Shown here piece after piece: positions 35,459 through 45,641 of a DNA stretch of 64,000 nucleotides. The stretch's first letter is position 1. Every line of letters begins with the position of its first letter. The notes under the pieces were generated by a model. It was given only the letters and a program-made list of their open reading frames with translations, searched no databases and had not been told where the DNA came from. Source of the DNA: Microbacterium sp. SL75 (GTDB lineage: Bacteria > Actinomycetota > Actinomycetes > Actinomycetales > Microbacteriaceae); NCBI RefSeq assembly GCF_026625865.1, contig NZ_CP113067.1:2356001-2420000 (forward strand), written 5' to 3'. A program made the position numbers and the translations under genes.

Positions 35459-35982
35459 TCGACGGCGTTCCCGACGACCTCGACGAGACCCTCGTCCGGA
35501 CACCTCGTGAAAGCGCTGCCGTCCTCTTGGAGCGCCTCGTCGAGCTGGGGTGGACGATCGGCGTGGCGGAGTCTTTGACCGGTGGACTCGTGGTGTCTTC
35601 GCTCGTCGACATCCCCGGCGCCTCGCGCACGGTGCGCGGGGGAGTGGTCGCGTACGCGACCGACCTGAAGCACGGTCTGCTCGGCGTCGATCAGACGCTG
35701 CTGGAGGCGCACGGGGCTGTGCACCCTCGCGTGGCGCGTCAGATGGCCCGCGGCGTGCGCGACGTCTTGGGTCGAGACGGCGTGCCCACCGACGTCGGGA
35801 TCGCCACGACGGGCGTCGCGGGCCCCGAAGAGCAGGATGGGCAGCCGGTCGGCACGGTGCACATCGCCGTGTCGACGCCGTTGGGCACTCGGGTCGACTC
35901 CCTGGTCATCGCCGGCGACCGTGAGCGCATCCGCCGTGAGACGGCCCACCTGGCGATTCGGCGGGCGCTGGCGGCCTTGTGA
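35455..35982 (+). CDS. CinA C-terminal domain protein (NMN amidohydrolase-like)
   Basis: 175 residues, so only the CinA_C (PncC) domain, without the MoeA-like N-terminal domain of full CinA. GWTIGVAESLTGGLVVSSLVD, GGVVAYATDLKHGLLGV and GIATTGVAGPEEQDGQPVG are diagnostic. PncC deamidates nicotinamide mononucleotide. The GTG start overlaps the pgsA stop (GTGA). It is the usual neighbour of clgR and recA. Confidence 0.9.
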   Translation: MIDGVPDDLDETLVRTPRESAAVLLERLVELGWTIGVAESLTGGLVVSSLVDIPGASRTVRGGVVAYATDLKHGLLGVDQTLLEAHGAVHPRVARQMARGVRDVLGRDGVPTDVGIATTGVAGPEEQDGQPVGTVHIAVSTPLGTRVDSLVIAGDRERIRRETAHLAIRRALAAL

Positions 35983-36153
35983 AGACGTCGGCGTACCCGG
36001 TCGACGAAAACGGGAACAAATCATCGCATATCCCGGTTTCGTGTAGCGATTCCCATCCGGTGCACAGCGCACAGCATTAGGGTGACCACAGAAGGTGTTT
36101 CACAGCCGTCCACGGAGGGCGGCGACGGAATCAGCAGTGAGGAGGGCCCCAAC

Positions 36154-36462
36154 ATGATCCTGGTTCGTCAAGAGATCGGCGAAGTCCTGCGTGACCTCCG
36201 CCAGCAGAAGGGTCGTACCCTCCGCCAGGTCGCCAGCCGCGCGAGCGTCGCCCTCGGTTACCTCAGCGAGGTGGAGCGCGGTCAGAAGGAAGCGTCGAGC
36301 GAGATCCTCGCCTCGGTCGCGGAAGCCCTCGACGTTCCCATCTCGACCATCATGCGCGAAGTCGGCGACCGGCTCTCGGTGCTCGAGGGCTTGCAGACCT
36401 TCCCCGACGTGGTGCCCGACGAGCTCGTCGCCTCCGTCGAGCCCGAGCTCTCGCTCCGCTGA
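36154..36462 (+). CDS. clgR: Helix-turn-helix regulator ClgR
   Basis: 102 residues. An XRE-type HTH (about residues 8-63) reads IGEVLRDLRQQKGRTLRQVA, continues with a VALGYLSEVERGQKEASSE helix and ends in LDVPISTIMREVGDRLS. ClgR activates clp protease and stress genes in actinobacteria and is itself a Clp substrate. TAGGGT at 36078-36083 is a likely -10, which places the in-frame GTG 36082 before the transcript start, so ATG 36154 with GAGGAGGG before it is chosen. Lies between cinA and recA as in Mycobacterium. Confidence 0.9.
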   Translation: MILVRQEIGEVLRDLRQQKGRTLRQVASRASVALGYLSEVERGQKEASSEILASVAEALDVPISTIMREVGDRLSVLEGLQTFPDVVPDELVASVEPELSLR

Positions 36463-36471
36463 GCGACGCTC

Positions 36472-36696
36472 GTGCGTCGTAGCGAGTTCGATCGCGCCGT
36501 CCGTGACGAGTTCGGCGCGCGCGGGGGTTCGCTGTTGACCGATCTCGTGTTGTCGTCGGTGGGCGGGCGCACCAGCGTCGACGCTCTCGCGGCGGGCGTC
36601 GACCCGCGAGACGTCTGGCTTGCACTGTGCGAAGAGACGGACGTTCCCGCCACCCGTCGTTACGGAGTGGGTCGGCTGGAGCCGCGGCGCTCCTGA
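36472..36696 (+). CDS. DUF3046 family protein
   Basis: A 74-residue small protein of a family confined to actinobacteria: MRRSEFDRAVRDEFG, LSSVGGRTSVDALAAGVDPR and DVWLALCEETDVP match the family pattern. Function unknown. The GTG start lies 9 nt after clgR. Its constant position before recA suggests co-expression with the regulator. Confidence 0.85.
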   Translation: MRRSEFDRAVRDEFGARGGSLLTDLVLSSVGGRTSVDALAAGVDPRDVWLALCEETDVPATRRYGVGRLEPRRS

Positions 36697-36766
36697 AGCG
36701 TCTTCGTGCGTCCGACGGTGTGCCGCCGAGGCTTTCGGCTGTCGACACCGTTCTTTCGGCGTGTCC

Positions 36767-36796
36767 TCGAATCTACGTTCGAAACCGGCGTAGGCT
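36767..36796 (+). promoter_or_regulatory. SOS (LexA) box and promoter of recA
   Basis: TCGAATCTACGTTCGA (36767-36782) is a good match to the actinobacterial LexA box TCGAAC-N4-GTTCGA, one position off perfect symmetry. A -10-like TAGGCT follows at 36791-36796. The transcript would start near 36803, leaving a recA leader of about 180 nt that contains a small CCCACC-GTC-GGTGGG hairpin (36918-36932). Nothing else is seen in the gap 36697-36981. Confidence 0.85.
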
Positions 36797-36981
36797 CCTT
36801 CACACCAGGGTTTGTTCCTCGTCTGTCCACGGCCGGGGGGTTCTCCGAAGCCAATGTCGGAGGCCCTCTCTAACGTGAGAGATGTCGAACGACACTCTGA
36901 ACGCCTTGTCGGGTGAACCCACCGTCGGTGGGAGGCGCGACAGCCTATAGGCGACCGGAACGCGAGAAGAAAGAAGACGTC

Positions 36982-38034
36982 ATGCCCTCACCTGCAGAGC
37001 GCGAAAAGGCCCTCGAGTCCGCGCTGGCTCAGATCGACCGTCAGTTCGGAAAGGGCTCGGTCATGCGACTGGGCAGCGACGATCGAGCGCCCATCGAGAC
37101 CATCCCCACCGGCTCCGTCGCTCTCGACGTCGCTCTCGGTATCGGTGGGCTCCCTCGCGGCCGCATCATCGAGATCTACGGCCCGGAGTCCTCGGGAAAG
37201 ACCACGCTGACGCTTCACGCGATCGCGAATGCGCAGCGTGCCGGCGGAATCGCCGCCTTCATCGATGCCGAGCACGCACTCGACCCCGAGTACGCGAAGA
37301 AGCTCGGTGTCGACATCGACGCCCTCCTCGTCTCCCAGCCCGATACGGGTGAGCAGGCGCTCGAGATCGCCGACATGCTGATCCGTTCCGGCGCGATCGA
37401 CCTCGTCGTCATCGACTCGGTCGCCGCACTCGTTCCCGAGGCCGAGATCAAGGGTGAGATGGGTGACTCGCACGTCGGTCTCCAGGCCCGCCTCATGTCG
37501 CAGGCCCTACGTAAGCTCACCGGTGGACTGAACACCACGAAGACCACCGCGATCTTCATCAATCAGCTGCGCGAGAAGATCGGTGTCTTCTTCGGTTCGC
37601 CGGAAACCACGGCCGGTGGAAAGGCGCTCAAGTTCTACGCGTCGGTGCGACTGGACATCCGTCGCATCGAGACGCTGAAGGACGGCACCGAGGCGGTGGG
37701 CAACCGTACGCGCGTCAAGGTCGTGAAGAACAAGATGGCCCCGCCTTTCAAGCAGGCGGAATTCGACATTCTCTACGGCGTCGGTATCTCGCGTGAGGGA
37801 AGCCTCATCGACTTCGGCGTCGAGCACGCCATCGTCAAGAAGTCGGGCGCCTGGTACACCTACGAGGGTGAGCAGCTCGGTCAGGGGAAAGAGAACGCGC
37901 GCAACTTCCTCATCAAGAACCCCGACATCGCGGAAGAGATCGAGACGAAGATCAAGACCAAGATGGGCATCGGAGGCGCTCCCGCCGTTGCTGCGCCGGC
38001 AGACGACGAGCTGGCCGCACGGCGCCCGGCCTGA
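36982..38034 (+). CDS. recA: Recombinase RecA
   Basis: 350 residues, normal length, no intein. Forms filaments on single-stranded DNA, promotes strand exchange and stimulates LexA self-cleavage. Walker A is G67-PESSG-K73-[31 protein letters not shown] and [17 protein letters not shown] are the core motifs. A loose purine-rich ribosome binding site precedes the ATG. The recX start overlaps the stop by 1 nt. Confidence 0.98.
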   Translation: MPSPAEREKALESALAQIDRQFGKGSVMRLGSDDRAPIETIPTGSVALDVALGIGGLPRGRIIEIYGPESSGKTTLTLHAIANAQRAGGIAAFIDAEHALDPEYAKKLGVDIDALLVSQPDTGEQALEIADMLIRSGAIDLVVIDSVAALVPEAEIKGEMGDSHVGLQARLMSQALRKLTGGLNTTKTTAIFINQLREKIGVFFGSPETTAGGKALKFYASVRLDIRRIETLKDGTEAVGNRTRVKVVKNKMAPPFKQAEFDILYGVGISREGSLIDFGVEHAIVKKSGAWYTYEGEQLGQGKENARNFLIKNPDIAEEIETKIKTKMGIGGAPAVAAPADDELAARRPA

Positions 38035-38915
38035 TGACCGACGACACGCGGGGTTCCGGTCGTCGCCCGTCCGAGGAAGTGGGCGACGACCGGAGTCTCG
38101 GTGACAGCCGTGAACGGGGAAGCAAGAAGGACTGGGGCGGACTCGACGAGTCTCCGACGCGCCGTGAGCTTCGGGCCGTGGACGATACCGATCTTGCTCC
38201 GGTCATCCCTCTCTTCGGGGCGGGTGTCCGGCCGGGCGGCGACCACCCCTCGCGCCGAGACGAGGCCATCGCGGACGACTCGACCGGAATGCCCGGTGTG
38301 AAAGGGGCGGTCGCCCCTATCGCGGGGCGTCCCCGATTCTCCGTCGTCGGTGACGACACCGGTGACGACGAGTCTTTCCCGGAGCGGGTAGAGATCCGTG
38401 AGCGGGCGGAAGCGGTTCTCCTGCGCAAGCTTCGCTCGCGATCCTTGTCGCTGTCGGAGGCCCGGACCGTCGTGCGCGGCGTCGAGGGTGCCGATGACTC
38501 GACCGCGGACGAACTCGTCGACCACTTCGTCGACCTCGGCTACCTCGACGACGTCGCATTCGCGGAGCAACTGGCGATGTCGGCGGTCGAGCGCAAAGGC
38601 GAGGGGCGACGCGCCGTCGCCGAGACCCTACGCAAGCGTGGCATTCCCAGGGAAGTCGCCGAGGCGGTCCTGGCTTCCCTCCCCGACGACGACGCCGAAC
38701 GCGCACTCGATTTCGCGCGGTCGAAGGTGCGAGGAGTCGAGGGCAAGGACTACGACGCGGCTCTCCGACGCCTCGCCGGTCAGCTGTCGCGACGCGGGTA
38801 CCCGTCGTCGGTCGCTCTCACGGCCGCGCGATCAGCCCTCGATGAGGCGGGGATCGGGCGGACCCGGTCGTTCTCGCGTCCCGCTTCGGGTGTGAGGTTC
38901 ACGCCCGACCGCTGA
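38034..38915 (+). CDS. recX: Regulatory protein RecX
   Basis: 293 residues. The RecX core (three-helix repeats) spans about residues 118-275: RAEAVLLRKLRSRSLSLSEA, DHFVDLGYLDDVAFAEQLA and GIPREVAEAVLA. It restrains RecA filaments. The first about 115 residues are a charged, probably disordered extension that other RecX proteins (about 150-180 residues) lack. Overlaps recA by 1 nt (TGATG), so strongly coupled. Convergent with the LuxR-type regulator. Confidence 0.92.
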   Translation: MTDDTRGSGRRPSEEVGDDRSLGDSRERGSKKDWGGLDESPTRRELRAVDDTDLAPVIPLFGAGVRPGGDHPSRRDEAIADDSTGMPGVKGAVAPIAGRPRFSVVGDDTGDDESFPERVEIRERAEAVLLRKLRSRSLSLSEARTVVRGVEGADDSTADELVDHFVDLGYLDDVAFAEQLAMSAVERKGEGRRAVAETLRKRGIPREVAEAVLASLPDDDAERALDFARSKVRGVEGKDYDAALRRLAGQLSRRGYPSSVALTAARSALDEAGIGRTRSFSRPASGVRFTPDR

Positions 38916-38945
38916 CGTCGAGCCTTCCGTGGTCGACGCCGCCTG

Positions 38946-41501
38946 TCAGCTACCGGCGCCGGACGCCGCTGCCACGAAACGGCCGAGCTCCCGCCGCGAG
39001 GGTGCTCCCACCTTCATCCGCGCTTGGTAGACGTGCGACTCGACCGTCCGGATCGACAGGAACAGGCGCTGAGCGATATCGCGATTGCTCAGACCCTCGT
39101 CGGCCAGGAGCGCGATCTCGCGCTCGCGCGCCGTGAGGTCGTCGATCGCCTCGGCCGGTGTGTCTCGTGAAGTGCTGCGCGCAGCGACGACGGCGGTGCG
39201 CGCCGCGGGTGTGTCGGGGGCGGACCACAGATCGTGGAGTCGAAGCTCGTCGACCGGAGATCGCGCTTCCACGCTGGTGCGCGCCGTCGCTCGGCGCACG
39301 GCCGCGGAGGCGAGGGGGAGGTCGGTGGTGGCGGCGAGCTGCACGAGCTCGTCGATCTCGCCCTCCTCGGCCTCTCCGAGGGTCACCAGCCGGAACAGGT
39401 CTCGAATGCGAAGCGCGGCGGTGGAGCGCCCGCACGAGAGGTCGGCCGCGGCCCGGGCGGTTCGCCGCGCTCCGTTGATCCGTCCCTCCGCCGTGAGAAT
39501 GGTCGTCTCCACATACAGTCGGCTGCGCACCAGCAGCGGCACGGGTTGCGTTCGCAGGCTGTTCAGGATCGCCCGAGCCTGCCTCGTGCGGCCCGCCATG
39601 GCGAGCTCGTCAGCCACGCCGAGCTCGATCATGGCCGCGTGCAAGGGGGGCACCATCGTCGACTCCCGTGAAAGCGCAGAGGCGAGTTCCCGTTGCGATG
39701 CCTCGGGACGGCCGACGCACGCGAATGCGATCGCGCAGGCGGCGCCAGCGACCGAGAGGTCCGCCGATTCCCCCTCTCGGACGGCGATGCTCGTCTCGTC
39801 CTCGAGTCGCTTGCGCATTGCCGTGCCGTCGGCGCCGGCGATCTGATGGCAGGCGAGCATGGTGAGCAGAGCCATCAGGCGGTCGCGCACCCCTATGCCC
39901 TCTGGGCATCGACGGGCGTCGAGGACACGCTCGATCGATCGGAAATGCTTCTGGGCTCGACGCCAATCTCCCCGGAACGTCAGTGCGGATCCCGCGGCGA
40001 CGAGGGCGCGTAGTCGAGCCGCCGGGGACGCGGAGGTCTCCGCGAGCGCGTTCTCGGTCGCGGTCACCGCCCGGGCCCAGTCCATGTCGGCGGCTGCGTG
40101 AACGGCGTCTTGCAGCAGAACGTCGATGCGCTCATCGGCGAGCGTCGACGCCGCGACGCGGTGGCCGGTCGTGCCGCGGGGAGGACGTGTCGCGCGGGAC
40201 CGCGCGACACGTCGCCGTGTGTCGGTACTCGCCATCTCGGCGGCCCCCGGCATCGGGTCCGGCCGATCGGCGGCGAGATGCGCCTCCCGTCGGAGTTCGG
40301 GATCCTCCATCGCTCGAAGGCCCCGAGCGGCGTACGCCGCCGCGCGTGCGGTGTCACCTCGGTCGTTGGCCTCTCGAGCAGCGTCGAGCGCGACACGGGC
40401 GCGCAGTGCGGGGGAGCAGTCTGCCTCGCCTGACGAGGAGCTCCCATGCCGGTGCCAGCGCTCCGCGACCGAGATGGCGACAGCCGGACTCCACCACTCA
40501 GCCGATTCCCTCAGCATGCGATGTCCCGCCGACTCCACCACCTCGTCGACCCGAGCCGCACCGAGCTGCCTCTGCGCCTGCTGGGCGATGAGATCGTTCG
40601 CAGTGAGGCGGCGATCGGCGGAAGCGTCGGCGTGCAGGAGACCCCTCGCGACGAGAGCCTGAATCCTCTCGGCATCGAGCAGTCGCGCGGCGACCGCGAG
40701 CTCGAGGTGAGGCAGTCGCCGCACCGCGGCGAGGCACGCGAGATCCTCCGGTAAGAAGTCGGCGACGTGTTCGGACACGGCGATGGCGAGCCGACTGCGT
40801 GGATCCACTGTCTGCAGCTCTCTCAGCGGGTCACGTCCGGCTCGGGCGGCATCGATCGCCTCGACGATGAGGTGTCGAAGAAGGGTCCGGGACCGATCGG
40901 CCCGCCAGACGATCCCGGCACGGGTGGAGCTGTCGAGAACGTCGGCTCCCGGGAAGAGGTCGATCATGTCGAGGGCGTCGTCGTTGCCGAGGTCGGCGAG
41001 GTCGATCCGGTGCGCGAATCCATCGAGCCAGAGGTCGAGAACGGTTCGGCGGACGACGCCCACGTCGTCGGGGAGACCGGTCGATCCAGCACGCGCCGTC
41101 CGCAGCCCGATCACTGCGATCACGCGGTTGGCGGCGATGCCCCGAGCGAGAGCTCGCGCCGACGCCGCATCGAGCAAGTCGACGTCGTCGACGACCACCA
41201 CTCCCTCGACGACAGTGGTGGCGCTGCGGTCCGCGAGGCTGCGGAGCCCAGCGTGTCCGGAAGCGTCGATCGCTCCGAAGTCGACGCGGGTGAGCGCAGG
41301 GGAGGTGCGCAGATCGACAGCCAGGGCGTCGTCCCGTTCCAGCTCAGCGGCGACGGCGCGCAGAAGGTAGCTGCGTCCGCTCCCACGCGGTCCCGCCAGG
41401 ATCAGCGACGTTCCGCTCCGCGCTCGCTGCGCCAGCGCCGCGGCATCCCGGTCCGTTCCGACCAGCCCCCTCGACCACCTCGTCGAACGGTCTTCCCCCA
41501 T
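38946..41501 (-). CDS. Large LuxR-family regulator with N-terminal ATPase domain (LAL type)
   Basis: 851 residues. An AAA/NACHT-like ATPase (about 10-260) has Walker B VVVVDDVDLLD (105-106 DD) but an unusual Walker A, G37-PRGSG-R43-S, with Arg in place of Lys. A helical sensor middle region (about 300-770) resembles the TPR-like part of MalT relatives. The C-terminus is a LuxR HTH (about 785-845): LTAREREIALLADEGLSNRD, then RTVESHVYQARMKVG. Inducer and targets unknown. ATG 41501 follows a strong GGGGGGAG site. It separates recX from miaB and is divergent from the latter. Confidence 0.88.
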   Translation of the reverse strand: MGEDRSTRWSRGLVGTDRDAAALAQRARSGTSLILAGPRGSGRSYLLRAVAAELERDDALAVDLRTSPALTRVDFGAIDASGHAGLRSLADRSATTVVEGVVVVDDVDLLDAASARALARGIAANRVIAVIGLRTARAGSTGLPDDVGVVRRTVLDLWLDGFAHRIDLADLGNDDALDMIDLFPGADVLDSSTRAGIVWRADRSRTLLRHLIVEAIDAARAGRDPLRELQTVDPRSRLAIAVSEHVADFLPEDLACLAAVRRLPHLELAVAARLLDAERIQALVARGLLHADASADRRLTANDLIAQQAQRQLGAARVDEVVESAGHRMLRESAEWWSPAVAISVAERWHRHGSSSSGEADCSPALRARVALDAAREANDRGDTARAAAYAARGLRAMEDPELRREAHLAADRPDPMPGAAEMASTDTRRRVARSRATRPPRGTTGHRVAASTLADERIDVLLQDAVHAAADMDWARAVTATENALAETSASPAARLRALVAAGSALTFRGDWRRAQKHFRSIERVLDARRCPEGIGVRDRLMALLTMLACHQIAGADGTAMRKRLEDETSIAVREGESADLSVAGAACAIAFACVGRPEASQRELASALSRESTMVPPLHAAMIELGVADELAMAGRTRQARAILNSLRTQPVPLLVRSRLYVETTILTAEGRINGARRTARAAADLSCGRSTAALRIRDLFRLVTLGEAEEGEIDELVQLAATTDLPLASAAVRRATARTSVEARSPVDELRLHDLWSAPDTPAARTAVVAARSTSRDTPAEAIDDLTAREREIALLADEGLSNRDIAQRLFLSIRTVESHVYQARMKVGAPSRRELGRFVAAASGAGS

Positions 41502-41698
41502 GATTTCTCCCCCCGGAGACCGCCCGCAGACCTCGCGGACGTTGACGTGTCCCCAACGTACCGAGGAGGAGCGCGCGGCATCATTCCGATTGCGCATCCT
41601 TTGACCCGATAAGCGCCGATCGGTGCGTCCGCCGCGGGAGGACGAGTGCGGACGATCAGACGTCCGTCGCAGGGGCGGCGTTTAGACTTGCTCGCATC

Positions 41699-43246
41699 AT
41701 GACCACCCCTGTCTCGACCCCGACGCTGATCGCGCCGTCCATCGCCGCTCACGGCGTCGACGGTCCGCGCACCTACGAAGTCCGTACGTTCGGCTGCCAG
41801 ATGAACGTGCACGATTCGGAGCGGCTCTCGGGCTCGCTCGAGAGCGCCGGGTATGTCCGAGCGGATGCCGGCACGGAAGCCGACGTCGTGGTGATCAACA
41901 CCTGCGCGGTGCGCGACAACGCCGCCGGCAAGCTCTACGGAACGCTGGGCCACCTCAAATCACGCAAGGACGCGCACGCCGGGATGCAGATCGCCGTCGG
42001 CGGCTGCCTCGCCCAGATGGACAAGGACGCGGTTCAGCAGAAGGCCCCCTGGGTCGACGTGGTGTTCGGTACGCACAACATGGGCTCGCTCCCCGGCATG
42101 CTCGAACGCGCCCGTCACAACGGCGAAGCCGAGCTCGAGATCCTGGAGTCGCTCGAGATCTTCCCGTCGACGCTGCCGACGAAGCGCGATTCCGTTCACA
42201 GCGGGTGGGTGTCGATCTCGGTGGGCTGCAACAACACCTGCACGTTCTGCATCGTGCCGAGCCTGCGCGGCAAAGAGAAGGACCGCCGCCCCGGCGACAT
42301 CCTGAACGAGATCCGCCTGCTCGTGGACGATGGCGCCATCGAGGTCACCCTGCTGGGGCAGAACGTCAACTCCTACGGCGTGGAGTTCGGCGACCGTCTG
42401 GCGTTCGGCAAGCTCCTGCGGGCGGCGGGCGAGATCGAGGGCCTCGAGCGCATCCGCTTCACGAGTCCTCACCCGGCTGCCTTCACCGACGACGTGATCG
42501 CGGCGATGGCAGAGACCCCCGCGGTCATGCCGCAGCTGCACATGCCGTTGCAGTCGGGCTCGGACCGCATCCTCAAGGCGATGCGCCGGTCGTACCGCAG
42601 CGAGAAGTTCCTCGGCATTCTGGACCGTGTACGTGAGCGCATCCCGAACGCGGCCATCACGACCGACATCATCGTCGGCTTCCCCGGTGAGACCGAGGAG
42701 GACTTCCAAGAGACGCTTCGAGTCGTCGAGGCCGCGCGCTTCTCGAGCGCCTTCACGTTCCAGTACTCCATCCGCGAGGGCACTCCCGCGGCCACCATGG
42801 CCGATCAGGTGCCGAAGGCGGTCGTGCAGGAGCGTTATGAGCGTCTGCTCGCGCTGCAGGACCGCATCGCCGCCGAAGAGAACCAGAAGCAGCTCGGCCG
42901 CACGCTCGAGGTGCTCGTCTCTGCCGGCGAGGGCAAGAAGGACGCCTCGACCCACCGTCTCACCGGCCGAGCCGAAGACAACCGCCTGGTGCACTTCGAG
43001 CTGCCGGAGGGCTCGCCGCTCCCGCGCCCTGGCGACGTGGTGTCCGTCACGGTGACGCACGCGGCGCCCTTCCATCTGCTCGCCGATGCGCCCGACGGAG
43101 CACCGCTGCGCATTCGCCGGACGCGCGCGGGCGACGCGTGGGATCGGTCGCAGGCCGAGTCCTGCGGCATCCCGGCGCCGGCGGGCGAGAGCGGTACCCC
43201 GCGCGCGGTGTCGCTGGGCCTTCCCACCCTCCGCGTCGGCGTGTGA
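41699..43246 (+). CDS. miaB: tRNA-2-methylthio-N6-dimethylallyladenosine synthase
   Basis: 515 residues. Radical-SAM methylthiotransferase that modifies A37 of tRNAs reading U-starting codons. The N-terminal UPF0004 domain ([18 protein letters not shown]) has its own cluster Cys. The radical SAM cysteines are C177, C181 and C184 ([12 protein letters not shown]). A TRAM domain lies near 440-500 and is followed by an extra approximately 40-residue tail. TAGACT at 41683-41688 lies 10 nt before the ATG, so the leader is only a few bases. The stop overlaps the miaA start (GTGA). Confidence 0.96.
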   Translation: MTTPVSTPTLIAPSIAAHGVDGPRTYEVRTFGCQMNVHDSERLSGSLESAGYVRADAGTEADVVVINTCAVRDNAAGKLYGTLGHLKSRKDAHAGMQIAVGGCLAQMDKDAVQQKAPWVDVVFGTHNMGSLPGMLERARHNGEAELEILESLEIFPSTLPTKRDSVHSGWVSISVGCNNTCTFCIVPSLRGKEKDRRPGDILNEIRLLVDDGAIEVTLLGQNVNSYGVEFGDRLAFGKLLRAAGEIEGLERIRFTSPHPAAFTDDVIAAMAETPAVMPQLHMPLQSGSDRILKAMRRSYRSEKFLGILDRVRERIPNAAITTDIIVGFPGETEEDFQETLRVVEAARFSSAFTFQYSIREGTPAATMADQVPKAVVQERYERLLALQDRIAAEENQKQLGRTLEVLVSAGEGKKDASTHRLTGRAEDNRLVHFELPEGSPLPRPGDVVSVTVTHAAPFHLLADAPDGAPLRIRRTRAGDAWDRSQAESCGIPAPAGESGTPRAVSLGLPTLRVGV

Positions 43247-44172
43247 CCGCGCCGGTCCTGTGGGCCGTCGTCGGTGCGACGGGCACGGGCAAGACCGGGC
43301 TCTCGCTCGATCTCGCCGAGGCTCTGGCAGCCGGCGGTCGGCCGGTCGAGATCGTCAACGCCGACGCGATGCAGCTGTATCGCGGCATGGACATCGGCAC
43401 CGCCAAACTCCCCGAGTCCGAGCGTCGTGGCATCCCGCATCATCTTTTCGACGCCCTTGCGGTCACCGACGAGGCCGCGGTGGCTTGGTATCAGGATGCC
43501 GCGCGCACCGCGATCCGCGAGATCCACCGGCGGGGAGCTGACGCGATCCTCGTCGGCGGCTCGGGACTGTACGTCTCGAGCGTGCTGTGGGACTTCCGCT
43601 TCCCGCCGCGCGACGAGAAGCTGCGCGCCGAACTCGAGGACGAGCTCGAGCGACACGGTGCGGGTGTGCTGTTCGCTCGTCTCCGTGAGGCCGACCCCGC
43701 GGCCGCCGAGCGCATCGATCCGCGCAACGGCCGCCGGGTCGTCCGCGCCCTCGAGGTGCTGGCGCAGGGCAGCGAGACGCACGGCGGTGCCCTTCCCGAG
43801 GCGCCGGAGTTCTGGCATCCGGACACCCGGATCGTGGCCACAGCCCTCGACCGCGAGGAGCTCGTTCCGCTGCTCGACGCGCGCGTCGAGCGCATGTGGG
43901 CGGACGGGCTCGTCGACGAGGTCGCGCAGCTGCGCGCGCAGGGCCTCGAGCGCGGCGCGACCGCGGGGCGGGCTATCGGCTATGCGCAGGCCCTCGCGCA
44001 GTTGCGGGGCGAGCTGACCCGCGACGAGGCCGTCGCCGAGACCCAGGCGCTCACGCGGCGTTACGCGCGTCGGCAGGTGTCGTGGTTCCGGCGGTACGAC
44101 ACGGCCCGGTGGGTCGATGCGCGGGCGGTGGATGCCGGCCACCTGGCATCCCGACCGGGGGAGGAACCGTGA
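43243..44172 (+). CDS. miaA: tRNA dimethylallyltransferase
   Basis: 309 residues. Transfers the isopentenyl group to A37, the substrate for MiaB. P-loop G10-ATGTGKT, then [20 protein letters not shown] and [20 protein letters not shown] start overlapping miaB by 4 bp; its own stop overlaps the GNAT start by 4 bp. So miaB-miaA-GNAT are one translationally coupled unit. Confidence 0.96.
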   Translation: MTAPVLWAVVGATGTGKTGLSLDLAEALAAGGRPVEIVNADAMQLYRGMDIGTAKLPESERRGIPHHLFDALAVTDEAAVAWYQDAARTAIREIHRRGADAILVGGSGLYVSSVLWDFRFPPRDEKLRAELEDELERHGAGVLFARLREADPAAAERIDPRNGRRVVRALEVLAQGSETHGGALPEAPEFWHPDTRIVATALDREELVPLLDARVERMWADGLVDEVAQLRAQGLERGATAGRAIGYAQALAQLRGELTRDEAVAETQALTRRYARRQVSWFRRYDTARWVDARAVDAGHLASRPGEEP

Positions 44173-44618
44173 CGATCGACATCCGTGCGTTCGCGCCGAC
44201 GGACGAGGACGTGGTCGTGGCGCTCTGGGAAGAGGCGGGTCTCACGCGGCCCTGGAACGATCCGCGCGCCGATATCCGCCGCAAGCTCGCTGTCCAGCCC
44301 GAGCTCTTCCTCGTGGCCGTCGACGACGGCCGGGTCGTCGGCAGTGTGATGGCCGGCTACGACGGCCACCGTGGCTGGCTGTACTACCTCGCGGCCGCGG
44401 CCTCACACCGCGGGCGGGGGATCGGCCGCATCCTCGTCGCCGAGGCGGAGCGGCTGCTCGAGTCGATGGGCTGCCCCAAGGTGCAGCTCATGGTGCGTCC
44501 TGACAACGCCGGCGCACGCGGCTTCTACGACGCGCTCGGCTACGAGCCCTTCGACACGTGGGCGACCGGCAAGCGGCTCGTCGTCGACGGGCCGGGCGGG
44601 CCGTCGCCCTCGGCCTGA
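44169..44618 (+). CDS. GNAT family acetyltransferase (YpeA-like)
   Basis: 149 residues. Acetyl-CoA motif [20 protein letters not shown] and C-terminal [19 protein letters not shown] are typical of the YpeA/RimI-like group. Substrate unknown. The GTG start overlaps the miaA stop (GTGA). dapF follows 38 bp downstream from its own leaderless promoter. Confidence 0.88.
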   Translation: MTIDIRAFAPTDEDVVVALWEEAGLTRPWNDPRADIRRKLAVQPELFLVAVDDGRVVGSVMAGYDGHRGWLYYLAAAASHRGRGIGRILVAEAERLLESMGCPKVQLMVRPDNAGARGFYDALGYEPFDTWATGKRLVVDGPGGPSPSA

Positions 44619-44656
44619 GCGACGAACGGACGGCGCCCCCTCCCTAGACTGGGCGC

Positions 44657-45511
44657 ATGGCGACTCTCGCGTTCACCAAGGGCCACGGCACCGGCAACGA
44701 CTTCGTGGTGGTGGCCGACCCCGATGGCGAACTCGACCTCTCGGACGCGCAGATCGCCGTGCTCTGCGATCGTCACTTCGGTATCGGGGCCGACGGCCTG
44801 TTGCGCGTGGTGCGGTGCGCCGCGATCGACGAGGGGGCGGATGCCGCTGCCGCGGGTGTCGAGTGGTTCATGGACTACCGCAACGCCGACGGATCGAAGG
44901 CGGAGATGTGCGGCAACGGAACCCGCGTGTTCGCGCGCTACCTGAGCGACACCGGTCTCGCCTCGCTCGACGGGGGCCTGCGCATCGGCACACGCGCGGG
45001 AGTGAAGACCTTGACACGCAGCGACCGCGGCTACGAGGTCGACCTGGGCGTCTACGCGATCGAGGGCGATGAGACCCTCGTGCGCGCCAAGGGTCTGCCG
45101 GTCGCGCGACCGGGGGTGGGTATCGACGTGGGCAATCCGCACGTCGTGGTCGCCCTTTCGTCGGACGCCGAACTCGAGGGTCTCGATCTCGCCTATCAGC
45201 CGGTGCTCGACCCGGCGCCCCGTCACGGCGCGAACGTCGAGTTCGTCGTCCCCGCCGACCCGCTCGTGCGCGACGGGGTCGGGGCGATCCGCTTGCGCGT
45301 GTTCGAGCGCGGTGTGGGCGAGACGCTGAGCTGCGGTACGGGCGTGGCCGCGGCGGCTCTGGCCGTGCGCCACTGGGCCGGGGCGGCCGCACCCGACTCC
45401 TGGGTGGTCGATACCCCGGGCGGCACGCTGGGTGTGCGCGTGGCCGAGGGTCGCGTCTACCTGTCGGGTCCCGCGTCGCTGGTCTTCACGGGCGAGGTTG
45501 CGCTGGCCTGA
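44657..45511 (+). CDS. dapF: Diaminopimelate epimerase
   Basis: 284 residues. Interconverts LL- and meso-diaminopimelate. Both catalytic cysteines are present: C85 ([10 protein letters not shown]) and C226 ([10 protein letters not shown]). [12 protein letters not shown] at the N-terminus is diagnostic. TAGACT lies 6 nt before the ATG (44645-44650), a leaderless arrangement. Convergent with the following methyltransferase across 130 bp in which I see no clear terminator. Confidence 0.96.
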   Translation: MATLAFTKGHGTGNDFVVVADPDGELDLSDAQIAVLCDRHFGIGADGLLRVVRCAAIDEGADAAAAGVEWFMDYRNADGSKAEMCGNGTRVFARYLSDTGLASLDGGLRIGTRAGVKTLTRSDRGYEVDLGVYAIEGDETLVRAKGLPVARPGVGIDVGNPHVVVALSSDAELEGLDLAYQPVLDPAPRHGANVEFVVPADPLVRDGVGAIRLRVFERGVGETLSCGTGVAAAALAVRHWAGAAAPDSWVVDTPGGTLGVRVAEGRVYLSGPASLVFTGEVALA

Positions 45512-45641
45512 GGCGCGCCGCCCTGTCCTGGGCATGCGCGATCGGCGCGAGGGGATACGACCGAGCCTCGTGCGGTCGGGTGGTCTCGCGTGAGAGGCGC
45601 GATCTTGGCATCCGGTCTCGGTGAGACGGATCGCCGCGCCG

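Noticed and set aside
36082..36153. Longer clgR starting at GTG 36082
   Set aside because: The likely -10 TAGGGT overlaps this codon, no ribosome binding site precedes it, and ATG 36154 has GAGGAGGG.
36905..36914. TTGTCGGGTG before recA as a PafBC-type (RecA-NDp) motif
   Set aside because: The consensus TTGTCRGTG-N8-TAnnnT is interrupted by an extra G and no TAnnnT follows at the right distance.
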